A stretch of DNA of 64,000 nt. It comes from Diphasiastrum complanatum. Its lineage: Eukaryota > Streptophyta > Lycopodiopsida > Lycopodiales > Lycopodiaceae. The notes beneath the pieces are model-generated. The model did not search any database. It was not told the DNA's origin and was given only the letters and a program-made list of their open reading frames with translations. Position 1 is the stretch's first letter. Each line of letters opens with the position of its first letter. Position numbers and translations under genes: made by a program. Location of the stretch: contig CM055112.1 of the NCBI GenBank assembly GCA_029204225.1, positions 29,044,703-29,108,702 of the forward strand, read 5' to 3'. Below are positions 32,981-43,975 of the stretch, piece by piece.

Positions 32981-33940
32981 CGCCTGATCCAATCGTTATA
33001 TTTCTGTTCCACAATCTCGCGTGCCCATCCGCTATCACCTACTTTTTGACTTTTCTGTCTGATATCGGTTCGGTGCGTCCGACCTACATTTTGTAGCTGC
33101 TGACCTTTCTATGCGCGCGCTAATCCGATATTGGGTCTATGAATGGTCCGCACGATGCAAACATCACGAATTTAGAGAAAATATTCTAGATTCTCCCTTC
33201 AGCGTGGCGGCTATGCCGCTTCTAATATGCAAAGATTTCAAAGCGTGTGATCGTCCAAAAAAAATGATCAACATGAGAAAAGTATGAAGACTTATATTCG
33301 ATCCAAAAGCTTGACACGATGAACAATGGCCTATACTCATAGGTGCATTGATCCGGTATTGACTGCCGACTTTCATTCTCAGTTCAGCGCGCACCTCTTA
33401 TACTGCCTCACTAATGATCTGTACACATGCGCATTGATCCGATACTTGGACGGAGCTCATGGCCCGCACCAAGTAGACTGCTCGCCTTCATATTGGCCCA
33501 CATCAATGGTTCCTCTTGGTCTACAATTGTGTGTCACCATTAGTCCAAAATATCTCTATGGAAGTTTGGTACAAATGAGAATGAAGAGAATGAGAGGTAT
33601 ACCTAAGAATGACAAGAAGTTCCTAAACTACAAGGATTAGTGAACTACAGTTTATGACTATTGACGTCAAATCAACCTCGAGTGTACAAATACGGGCAAC
33701 AAAAGAGTATTTGAGTAGTAACTGTAGTCCAATCACAATTGTTTGTACTGCTCGGCGAGATTTTTGCAAATCACCAAAATTTGGCTGGGAATGGCAAAAA
33801 CAATTTCTGTCTGTCAACCGCTGTTACAGTTCGTCACAGATGGACACCATTGATTGGGCCACTTAAGCATTGAAAGCGTGCGAAGTCAAAAAAAGGCATC
33901 TTGACAAAGGGCCCGTTTTGAGTTCTAATATTCCCTAATG

Positions 33941-35122
33941 AAATATTTGCTGGAAGATGTAGAAAACAAACATGGTTAGGCTTGCCACCAACCTTGTCTT
34001 ATGCTTGTTGATTGATCCATCTTGGTTTGTCTTCACCTTGAAGATCCACTTGCATCCAATAGCCTTCTTGTCCTTAGGAAGCTCCACCAACCTCCATGTA
34101 TTGTTCTTCATAAGAGCTTGGTACTCAAGATCCATTGCCTGGATCAACTCCTCTTTTTGTCTTGCTTCATCTACACATGTAGGTTCATCAAAAGAGGTTA
34201 GAAAAGCATATTTTGTACCTCCAACAACTTTCTTACCTCTTTCATCATATGTGAGCCTTGAAGGTCCCCAATGCCTTTGCCTTGATGTCCTCCTTGGCTT
34301 TTGACTTGATGAAGGCCCTTCATCAACATCATCAAAAGTACCATCCATGTCATCAACATCAAGAATGTTAGATCCATCCACAACTTCATTACTTGAAGAC
34401 ACCTTTGGAATATTTCTCTCATAAAAAATGACATCTCTCCCAATGATCACTTTATTAGTAGAAAGAATGTAAACCTTGTAGGCTTTGCTCACCTCACTAT
34501 AGCTAACAAATATGCCTTTCCTTGAAGATGGATCCTCCTTTTTCCTATCATCAAGTGTTATGTTGATATAGCAAGTGCATCCAAAAGTTCTAAAAAACTT
34601 GACACTCGGCCTCCTTCCAAACAACATTTCACTAGGGGTTTTTCCATCCAATAAAGCACTTCGCCACCTATTGCATAGAAAGTTAGCACACAACAAAGCT
34701 TGATCCCAAAATGGTTTTGGAAGATTAGCTCCTAACCTCATGGATTTTGCACCTTTACACAAGGTTCTATTTTTTCTCTCGGCACTCCATTTTGTTGTGG
34801 TGTCCTTGGACTTGTGTACTCCCTCTTGATTCCCTTCTCATGACAAAAGGCCTTAAACTTGGAGGAGATATATTCACCACCATTGTCACTCCTCAAGCAC
34901 TTGATCTTTGTAGAGAATTGGACCTCCCTAGCAATCTTGAACTTTACATACACATCATACATTTCATCCTTGCTCTTTAGTAGATATACCCAACAAAATC
35001 TATTAAAATCATCAATAAATGTTACATACATCTTAGCTCCTCCATTGCTAATAGTAGTAACACCATGAATACCCGAATGCACAACTTGAAAAGGCATAGT
35101 AGATCTATTATGAGGTAACCTA
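33941..35122 (-). pseudogene. pol: Ty1-copia integrase to RT N-terminus
   Basis: Leftward reading: MPFQVVHSGIHGVTTISNGG (first catalytic Asp of the usual HSDxHG is Gly), IKCLRSDNGGEYISSKFKAF, TPQQNGV then a frameshift near 34770 that removes the AERKN Glu. Next LPKPFWDQALLCANFL, the linker (GRDVIFYERNIPKVSSSNEV, SRLTYDERGKK) and RT start NNTWRLVELPKDKKAIGCKW. The text is then scrambled at GGKPNHVCFL and ends at the foldback transposon. 275 codons of one frame remain open. Confidence 0.88.
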
Positions 35123-35818
<696 letters not shown>

Positions 35819-35828
35819 CTCCCTCTTC

Positions 35829-36060
35829 AACTAGTTTTAGCACAGACTTTGAGAACACTCCAAGTGAAGTCCTATGCTTCATAGGCAGGTCTTTTTCCAA
35901 TGCTTTGGTAAAGATATCAGCTACTCATTCCTTTGAAGAAACATGTTGAAGCTCCACCTCCTTTGCTATGACTTGCTCCCTCACAAAGTGATATTCCACC
36001 TCAATATGCTTGCTCCTAGCATAGTTTTGACCATAGAACTTTGATCCAACTCTAGAATGA
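35829..36060 (-). pseudogene. pol: Copia RNase H C-terminal end
   Basis: Minus-strand reading (with one stop) includes HIEVEYHFVREQVIAKEVEL, VADIFTKALEKDLPMKHRTS and GVFSKSVLKLVEEGV, the standard end of copia pol, followed at once by polypurine tract and LTR. Hence pol 3' end and LTR belong together. Confidence 0.8.
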
Positions 36061-36154
36061 TCTCCATCCTAAGTATGTACCTCCTTTCCAAGGTTTTATA
36101 GTAGCTTTCACAATTGATATAGAGGATAGTGTCCACTTGGGATGCTTCACTATT

Positions 36155-36589
36155 TCATACATCAATTTTAAATGTCAAGATGTGAATAGAACATGAAGAA
36201 CCAAATAGAATGTAAATGAGATGATTCCTCCATGTTATCAACTTTGAACTCTCTGGAAAATTACAACAACCAGACAATAAATGTGAGTGATCAAACATTG
36301 CTTGCATGTATCCTTCCTCTTTGTCCTTTCTTGCCATGTATCCACCATTAAACTCCATGAATGAGCCTCCATCTCCATCTTGCCACAAGATGTCATCATC
36401 ACTTGATGACTTGATCATGAATGAGTGATATAATGAACCTCCAATAGCTTCATTTCCATCAACAAAACCAACCAAGAATGCTAGTACAACTCCAATATCA
36501 AAATGATGCTCACCAATGTAGTTAGTTTTACCATATCTTGACAATTTGCACACATCCACATGAAACTGCTCAAACATGAGATAGAACAA
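36155..36589 (-). other. Unidentified 144-codon frame
   Basis: Reads from an ATG with no recognised motif; it contains a Gly/Asp-rich patch (LWQDGDGGSFMEFNGGYMAR). It is wedged between the copia RNase H end and a truncated gypsy LTR, so could be leftover host or transposon sequence. No partner copy in the window. Confidence 0.25.
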
Positions 36590-36661
36590 GCACCTAGAAT
36601 CTTAAGAGGTGTGCTTGCTCACTCCGTAGGATATAAAGGAAGACACGCTTCATTCTCACAC

Positions 36662-36760
<99 letters not shown>

Positions 36761-37568
36761 CCTATTGTGAAATTGAAGAAGTGAATAGAGAGCTGAAGAT
36801 TACCCTCTCCGCACTATTGAGTGTTAGTGATTTTGAATCTAAATCTCGTATGCATTACTTAAATCATTCTTTGGTTAGACAGTTAGAATAGCTCATTTGC
36901 TTTCGTAAAATTGATCTAAAGTACTGCCTTTCAACTAGCTTACCCGTCTGTGCAAATACTGTGTGTTTGTCACCCGAATAACATATCCCTTGGTGCAGTT
37001 TTTCATAGTCACTGATAGAAAAGTATGTATGCATGTGAAATGCTAGTCCTTGCCTGAAGAATTAAGTTACTGATCTGTATTCGTGTTGGTAACGAAGATA
37101 AATGTTTCTAACATATTCACGAACTATTTGAGTTCTTTAACCGTGACTAGACTTTAGTTGTTGAGGACTTCTGTCTAGAACACATTAGTTCAAGAATAAG
37201 ATTAACTTTTTGTTTGTTCGTACATGTCTGTATCAAATGCAACACAAGTCTTTGTTGACAACTTAGTTAGTCAGAGTGTAATTCATTCGAGCTACTCTGA
37301 TATCATTTCACTTATAGAACGCTTTTCATTTGGTTTGATAGAGGAAGATTGTTAAAGGAATTCATTATTATCACACACCCACACCAAAAGTAATATTGGT
37401 TACTTATAAAATGTCGGTTGACAACCATATTAACGCTCGACTCCATTTCATTTGAAATAAGTCAGGACTGTACCAACTAAACAACTTCTAAGTGCTATCT
37501 CCTTGGGAAACGACATAAATACTACACAAATCTAGCAACTTTAGATCGGTATAGCACGACATATGCCA
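36590..37568 (+). repeat. Ty3-gypsy 5' LTR, 5'-truncated
   Basis: Matches the reverse complement of 2150-3060. Similarity starts at ACCTAGAATCTTAAGAG, about 310 bases into the LTR. The GA run at 36665-36756 replaces about 12 bases of CT/GA in the other copy. LTR end taken as ATATGCCA, five bases before the primer site. Confidence 0.8.
36665..36756. repeat. (GA)46 microsatellite in gypsy LTR
   Basis: 92-base uninterrupted run; the homologous site at about 2975-2990 in the sister LTR has a run of only about 12 bases. Confidence 0.95.
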
Positions 37569-37573
37569 ATTTT

Positions 37574-37592
37574 TGGTGCCATTGCCGAGGAT
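37574..37592 (+). promoter_or_regulatory. Primer-binding site (tRNA-Asp type)
   Basis: TGGTGCCATTGCCGAGGAT. The common plant gypsy primer site is TGGCGCCGTTGCCGGGGA; differences are C-to-T/G-to-A transitions typical of methylated, decaying elements. Confidence 0.8.
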
Positions 37593-37639
37593 AGCCAAAT
37601 AAAGGTGATACAAACTGACAACTCCATCTCCATTCCTAG

Positions 37640-38640
37640 TGTATGTCAGATAGAGCTGCTCGACTAGAAAGATATTGGAAACTCTAAGAAGAAAATTTCA
37701 AAAGAATTCAAGAATCTTTGCAAAGAGGAGAATCACGTTTCCTAAATTTCAATTTTGAAAACATACCTAAAAATCCTTGTCTTGAAGCTTCTGCTGCAGT
37801 TGAACCAGCTTCTAAAGTCATAAATCCAGAACCAAATCCTGATCCAAAGTCGGAACCAGAACCTAAACCGAATATGGAAGGCCCTGGTCCATGTTTCACT
37901 TCAATTTCGAAGATCAAATATGATTATTTTAAAGGAACATCTTCAGATGATGCTGGTTATTGCTGAAAGATGCATTTCTGAATCATTTTAGAGAAATTGG
38001 TTACTCATCAAGAATTCTTGGACGAATCTCTTCGAAGGTACACATGAAAAGTAAAGAATCTAATTGGAAAACTAACTGGTGTGTACTCTGTCGCGATGCA
38101 AATTGAATGGATTTTTGTAGGTTTACCACCAAAAATTGATCGATACTGCAGACAAGGAGATATGACTTCTTTATCAGCAGTCATAGCGAGTGCTAAGAAT
38201 TATGAGACTTTCAAGTTAGCACGCAAAAGGCGTTCTGCTAGACGAACTCGAAAGTCTAAGCATGACTCCAGTGACAGTGAAGACGAATCTAAATCCAAAT
38301 CTCGTTCAAGCTCTTCCAGTTCCAATTTTGATTCCAGTGACTCATCAGACATAAAAAATGATGATATAGAATGAAGAAAGAAATGAAAGTCCAAACGAAA
38401 AGAAGATAGTAAAATCACTGAGGACAAGTCTGCGACATCTAAAGTTGAAAAGCTTTGGAAAAGTAATATGGCTGATCTTAACAAAAAGTTCAACGATCTG
38501 AAAATTGAAATTTTAGAAGTTGCAGACAAGAGACGAAAGCTTCTTCTTCGACTTCAAAACTATGGTGTACGAAATGCGGTACATTTGGACATTCTAAAGA
38601 AGAGTGTAGATCTGTAAACGTAAAGTATGTTGAAGATCTA
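37640..38640 (+). pseudogene. gag: Ty3-gypsy Gag with zinc knuckle
   Basis: Starts near MSDRAARLERYWKL, continues in frames reading GPGPCFTSISKIKYDYFKGT, then IEWIFVGLPPKIDRYCRQGD and a Ser/Lys/Arg-rich linker (RKRRSARRTRKSKHDSSDSE). Near 38562 lies a perfect CCHC knuckle, CTKCGTFGHSKEEC. Several stops (e.g. after FLGMF-equivalents and after DIKNDDIE) break the chain. Order LTR, primer site, gag, RT fits one element. Confidence 0.8.
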
Positions 38641-39665
38641 CTTGGTTTGTCATCTTACTCTGTTTTAATTGGACGACCTTGGCTTTATCAGGCTAACACA
38701 AGTGTATATTGGAAGTCTAGAAAACTAAGATTCCAGACTGGCGAGAAAAATAATCATGGAAATCCAGAAGAACAGATTATTACCTGGAGTCGTGAAAGAT
38801 ATGAAGGCGAAACATCTACGTCCGACACCAGTTTTACTTATGAAGATTCTTCTTATGATTTTAATATATTCTCTAATGCATCAGACATTGAAGTAGATTA
38901 TTTCGAATGCTATGAGAATAATGATTCATCGGATGACAAAGAAGCTGCAGTTGAGAATTCTGAAAATTCTGAAACAGATCACGAAGAGGAATCCGAACAA
39001 GAATTTGGTAATGAAGACCAGGCTGACAACAAGAATAAATCTATGGAGTCATCCTTACGCAAAATTCATGGCCATACCTAGGCTAGTATGACGGAAGGTA
39101 TAATACTGTCAGATTCTACTGAGCTAATTGAACTTGCACCTGAAAAATTTGTGCATGTTTCTAAGTTTCTTGGAGAGACAGAATTAGTAGAATTTATCGA
39201 TTTGTCGAAAGAGTATCAAGATGTATTTGCATGGTCACTCGAAGATTTGAAAGAAATTCCTGCTGAATTTGGTGAGCACTGCATTGAATTTGCCAGGATT
39301 TCAGGAAACTAAATGTTGCTACAAAAAAAGATCACCACCCATTACCCTTTACGGATTCCATTCTAGACCAGGTCGCTAGGCAAGAACGCTATAGTTTCTG
39401 TGATGGCTTCTCTGGCTACAATCAAGTTGGAGTAAGGAAGGAGGATCGATCAAAGACAACTATTACTACTGATTGGGGCACTTATGCCTACAATAAAATG
39501 CCCTTTGGTCTTTCAATGCACCAGCTACTTTCTAGAGAATGATAATGCTAATTTTTGCTGTTTTTCTAAGAACATTTCTCGAAATTTTTATTGATGATTT
39601 CTGTGTTTACAGTAATATCAAGACTCATATACTGAAACTAAAACCTACATTGCAGAGGTGTCATC
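38641..39665 (+). pseudogene. pol: Ty3-gypsy protease remnant and reverse transcriptase start
   Basis: SYSVLIGRPWLYQA (the conserved end of the gypsy protease) comes only 16 codons after the zinc knuckle, so the protease active site has been deleted. An acidic stretch of about 90 codons follows (FSNASDIEVDYFECYENNDS), then KEYQDVFAWSLEDLKEIP, the usual RT lead-in. The RT core reads FCDGFSGYNQVGVRKED (first Asp), WGTYAYNKMPFGLS and IDDFCVYSN (catalytic DD). It is interrupted at 39665 by a copia element and resumes at 43843. Confidence 0.85.
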
Positions 39666-41035
39666 TGATGAGGCAAGGGAGATAGAAGAATGCAAACGGA
39701 GAAGAGAGCAAAAATATTGCGGAACAATTCTACCGTTCTAATCAGCTGCTAAATGCAAAAGCAGTCTAATAGACAACTTATGCTAAATGTAATCACAACT
39801 TTAAGTGTTCTAATTGCCCAACAGGATCTTAAAACAAGAGTATAGTCCACCGAAGAGATTAGAGATGGTTTGTATGTGGTACTACTGAAATCAGATTCAA
39901 TCGTGAAGTATAGTTCTGAAATAAATGGAAGAGCAGTATGATAACACGAGTTTCTCAGGCATCAAAGACAGCCATCGTTTGATCAGAAACTGAGGTGTCA
40001 TAGACGTCCATGTTCTGATCAGAGTGAGTAAACAAGCGCGATCACAGCAATGAAAGTGCATTCAATCACAACAAGCATTCATCTACGTTATACACTAATA
40101 AAAGCAAGCTGCTGCTATATTACACTGAAGCACAATACAAATAGCAATTACAACCAAAATGACGACGTAATTGGAATGCTCAAATAATATGTCTCATGGA
40201 TGGAGCAACCACTAAACTATGTTTGGATGATCTATTTATAGATTTCATTCGTGTACTGATTACATTGAATGCTTGTCACCTAATTAGGAAAGCCGTTGTA
40301 CTTGGAAGTATATGGCTTTGGTGACAACCATACACAGTAAATATACGGTCAATAATTTAGCATCATTGACGCAGACGAGGACATCACAAATTCTCTCACT
40401 TCGCATTTTAAGTGAAGTGGTTTGCTCTCACTTCGCAAATTTCGGAAAGCAACTGGGAATGTTCCTCGTTCAAAATAGACGACCTTTGGCATTTTTCTCT
40501 CTCTTTGGGATTTTGCGAAAAAGGCAAAGGTGCCCTTGAAATAGTAACTTATGAGAATAGATTACCTTCAAAAATTTTCTCTCTCTTCACATTTTTCAAG
40601 AATATGCAAAAAAGCCGAAGCTGTTGACAACATAGTTCATTTCTGCAAACTGTCGCGACACTTAGAGTATTTTTTGCAAATTGTCACAAAAAGTAATGTA
40701 TTTCTGCAGACTTGTTCTAAATGCTAATTTCGTGGAAGTCATTGAAGATGGCCAAGTCTTCAATGACTTCAAATTATTGAAGTTAACATCTGAACTTGAA
40801 ATTATGATAGGATTGGTTACCCTCTGCTAGAGATCAGCCGGAAGCCCATTGTAGACATTCTTCAAATAAATTGGTTGTCTAAGTTTGTGATTCCTGTAGG
40901 TATTAGATGAGAGGACGTAGAACCAAAGTTGGTTTTACCTGACCCTAGATCAGTGATCAATAAACATGCATGAAGTATCATGAAATAAAAATAAGTCATT
41001 CACCAAGGAGGAAACTGTGGGCTTAATCTTCAACA
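39666..41035 (-). repeat. 3' LTR of the deleted copia element
   Basis: Plus-sense start TGATGAGGCAAGGGAGATAG, end TTAATCTTCAACA. Aligns with 42456-43842 throughout, with small indels (for example about 20 extra bases near 42630 in the partner). Confidence 0.9.
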
Positions 41036-41325
41036 GTCCCCCTTAAGGTCATGGTTGGTGCCTTGGTATCTTCGTCAGGTTCAGCATGTTGAAGAACTTC
41101 TGGTGCTTGATCCTGGGAAGCACTTTGGTGAAGATGTCTGCGACCATTTCTGTTGTGGAGCAGTAGTGAGGAATCACTTGCCCTGAGAAAACTTTCTTCC
41201 GAATGAAATGATACTGGATTTCTATGTGCTTGGATTTGCCATGAAATCTGGGATTCAGTGACAGTGAAATACAAGTCAAGTTGTTACACAAAATGGTGGT
41301 AGCATTGAACTAAGTGTGACGTAAG
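41036..41325 (-). pseudogene. Copia RNase H C-terminus and polypurine tract
   Basis: Minus-strand text SKHIEIQYHFIRKKVFSGQV, MVADIFTKVLPRIKHQKFF and NMLNL is the end of copia RNase H, followed by TTAAGGGGGAC (polypurine tract) and the LTR. The part between 41326 and 41292 is frame-damaged. Confidence 0.82.
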
Positions 41326-42414
41326 TCATGAAGTAATAACCTGATCCATACAGTTTCTTTTGAAGCTTGACATGCTGGGATGTACTCTGTCTATGTCGAA
41401 GAAAGCGCAACTGAGTTTTGGTTCCTTGAGTTCCATGAATTCGGTCCCCCTGCCAGATAGAAACAGATTCCGGAGGTAGATTTTCTGGTAGAGACTGTTC
41501 CTTCCAATCTGAGTCGGAGTAGCCTCGTAGGACAAGTGGTTGATAACATTTTCATCATAACATAAAATGTGGTCCAAACTTTCCTGAATATATCTCATCA
41601 CTCTCTTTAATGCTTTCCAATGAGAGATCCTAGGTTTAGACATGAATTGACTTAACGTGCTGATAGTGTATGCTAAATCTGGTCTAGTACACAACATTGC
41701 ATATATTAGAGATCCGATTAGTGAATGATAAGGGTACTTCGCTAAGTCGAGCACTTCACTATCAGTCTCAGCACAAGAAGGTTTAGTCAACACTATACTT
41801 GGATCCATTGGAGTATCAATTAGTTTGCAGTCAGACATATAAAACTTTTCTAAAATGTCTTTTAGATATGTCTGCTGGCTAAGATAGATCTTCTTTTGAA
41901 GTCTATCTCTAGTAATGTGAATTCCTAGCAAAGAATGAATAGCTCCTAAATCAGTCATGTCAAATTCTTTTGACAGATCACTCTTAGTAGTGTGCAAAAA
42001 AAAAGTGTCGTTAGACAAAATAAATGCATCATCTACGTAAGGAGCTATGTGAACTGAACTGGTGCCTATATGCTTTGAATAAATATTATAGTCAGTTGAA
42101 TTGTTTGCAAATCCTAATTGAATGAGGTAAGAGTTGATTCTATCGAACGACATGCTAAGAGTAAAGAACTTCCTTCTAAGATGTAATCTCGCGGTTACAT
42201 CATGAGTCTCATAAAGACTTGATAACAAGTCCAATGCTTCCTTAGAGGTTTTGCACGTGGTAACGTGAGATATTTGGGAGTCGGCTAGATTGAGTGTGAT
42301 ACATGCTAGGGCCTTATGATCTTTGATCTTCCGGGTCTTTGCTTGATCACCATATTCTGGTTTCAGGTCTGCACCTTCTACTACATCCCAAAGATCTCTA
42401 TCTATCAACATCAT
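41326..42414 (-). pseudogene. In-frame Gag-RT fusion ORF of a copia element
   Basis: One 362-codon frame. Residues about 1-108 are Gag N-terminal (MLIDRDLWDVVEGADL, TSKEALDLLSSLYETHDVTA, LHLRRKFFTLSMS). From about residue 109 it jumps in frame to RT (INSYLIQLGFANNSTDYNIY, then APYVDDAFILSND with intact YVDD, DMTDLGAIHSLLGIHITRD, SLIGSLIYAMLCTRPDLAYT). The last 60 residues are degraded RNase H region. Deleted: the rest of Gag, protease, integrase and RT N-terminus. It starts about 27 bases from the primer site, so translation could begin from the LTR transcript. A functional product is doubtful because RT lacks its N-terminal half. Confidence 0.85.
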
Positions 42415-42440
42415 TCAATCTCTTAGTTTATTGGAGTTAT

Positions 42441-42452
42441 GCTCTGATACCA
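42441..42452 (-). promoter_or_regulatory. Primer-binding site of the deleted copia element
   Basis: Minus strand TGGTATCAGAGC, an exact initiator-Met complement, three bases from the LTR. Confidence 0.88.
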
Positions 42453-42455
42453 ATC

Positions 42456-43842
42456 TGATGGGGCAAGGGAGATAGAAGAACACAAACGAAGAAGAGAGCA
42501 AAAATATTGCAGAATAGCTCTTCCGTTCTAATCAACTGCTAAATGCAAAAGTAGTCTAATAGACAGCTTATGCTAGATGTAATCACAGCTTTAAGTGTTC
42601 TCATTGCCCAACATGATCTTAAAAATTAATTCATACTCTGAAACAAGAGTACAGTCCACCGAAGAGATTAGAGATGGTTTGTATGTGGTACTACTAAAAT
42701 CAGATTCAATCATGAAGTATACTTTTGAAATAAATGGAAGAGCAATATGATAACATGAGTTTCTCAAGCGTCAAAGATAGCCATTGTCTGATCAGAAACT
42801 GAGGTGTCATAGACATCCATGTTTTGATCAGAGTGAGTAAACAAGCGCGATCAAACAACAATGAAAGTGCATTCAATCACAACAAGCATTCATCTACGTT
42901 ATACACAGATAAAAACAAGCTGTTGTTATATTACACTGAAGCACAATACAAATAGCAATTACAACCAAAATGAGGCGTAATTGGGATGCTCAAATAATAT
43001 GTCTCATGGACGGAACAACCACTAAACTGTGTTTGGACGATCTATATATAGACTTCATCCGTGTATTAACTACATTGAATGCTTGTCACCTAATTAGGAA
43101 AGTCGTTGTACTTGGAAGTATATGGCTTTTGTGACAAATGTACAAAGGTAACATATGGTCAATAATTTAGCATCGTTGACGCGGATGAGGACGTCAAAAA
43201 TTCTCTCACTTCGCATTTTACGTGAAGTGGTTTGCTCTCACTTCACAAATTTTGGAAAGTGACTGGGGACGTTCATTGTTCAAAATAGACGACCTTTGGC
43301 ATTTCTCTCTCTCTTTGGGATTTTGTGAGAAAGTCAAAGGTGCCCTTGAAACAATAATTTATGAAATTAAATGACCTTAAAAAATTTTCTCTCTTCGCAT
43401 TTTTCAAGAAAATGCGAAAAAGCCGAAGCTGTTGAAAACATAGTTCATTTCTACAAACTGTCGCGACACTTAGAGTATTTTTTGCAGACTGTCACAAAAG
43501 TAATGTATTTCTGCAGCTTGTTCTAAATGCTAAATTTCGTGGAAGTCCTTGAAGATGGCCAAGTGTTCAATGACTTCAAATTATTGAAGTCAACATTTGA
43601 ACTTGAAACTATGACAGGATTGGTTACTTTTTGCTGGAGATCAACTAAAAGCCCATTGTAGACGTTCTTCAAATAAATTGGCTGTCTAAGTTTGGGATTC
43701 CTGCAGGTATCAGATGAGCAGACATAGAACCAAAGTTGGTTTCACCTGATCCTAGATCAATGATCAATAAACATGTAGAAAGAATCATGAAATAGAACTT
43801 AGTCATTCACCAAGGAAGAAACTGTGGGCTAAATTTCCAACA
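42456..43842 (-). repeat. 5' LTR of the deleted copia element
   Basis: Plus-sense start TGATGGGGCAAGGGAGATAG, end AATTTCCAACA. Confidence 0.9.
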
Positions 43843-43905
43843 ATCGAGACACTTGTTTTTGTCACTTCACCCCAAAAAATGTTTTTTCGGTATTGATGAG
43901 GAAAA
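43843..43905 (+). pseudogene. pol: Continuation of the interrupted gypsy RT
   Basis: Reads LSLHPKKCFFGIDEE, the motif that follows the RT YxDD box in gypsy elements (usually LNPKKCxFG). It therefore continues the RT cut at 39665. About 20 codons remain before unrelated sequence. Confidence 0.78.
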
Positions 43906-43975
43906 TCATCTTGCTTGTGCATTTACAAGTTGTAAATATTATTTTTTAGTATGTACAAACTCGAGCTACATGATT
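43906..43975. repeat. 70-bp segment shared with 5309-5380
   Basis: ATCTTGCTTGTGCATTTACA and AGTTGTAAATAT are the same in both places, ending AGCTACATGA. Origin unknown; probably an end of an LTR. Confidence 0.6.

Larger units (their letters stand above)
23055..33940. mobile_element. Foldback-type DNA transposon, interrupted by an LTR element
   Basis: The left end CATTAGGGAAAATATG and the right end (reverse complement CATTAGGGAATATTAG) form inverted termini that stay similar for about 50 bases, including CTCAAAA-GGGCCCTTT. Without the 8.8 kb LTR insert the element is about 2.1 kb. Around a centre near 23975, about 375 bases on each side are inverted copies: 23597-23970 pairs with 23980-24184 plus 32981-33153. 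No transposase frame is visible, so it is non-autonomous. A motif close to GATATCGGTTCAGTGCG recurs at several subterminal positions. Superfamily unknown; no clear target duplication. Confidence 0.75.
39666..43842 (-). mobile_element. Internally deleted copia element with gag-RT fusion
   Basis: LTRs 39666-41035 and 42456-43842 (about 1370 and 1387 bases) begin TGATG and end CAACA. On the minus strand a perfect tRNA-iMet primer site follows the 5' LTR (right) and a polypurine tract AAGGGGGAC precedes the 3' LTR (left). Only about 1.4 kb of interior remains: gag N-terminus fused to RT/RNaseH. It sits in the RT of a gypsy element, whose reading resumes at 43843. Only ATC (3 bases) is duplicated at the flanks, whereas copia normally gives five. 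Confidence 0.9.
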
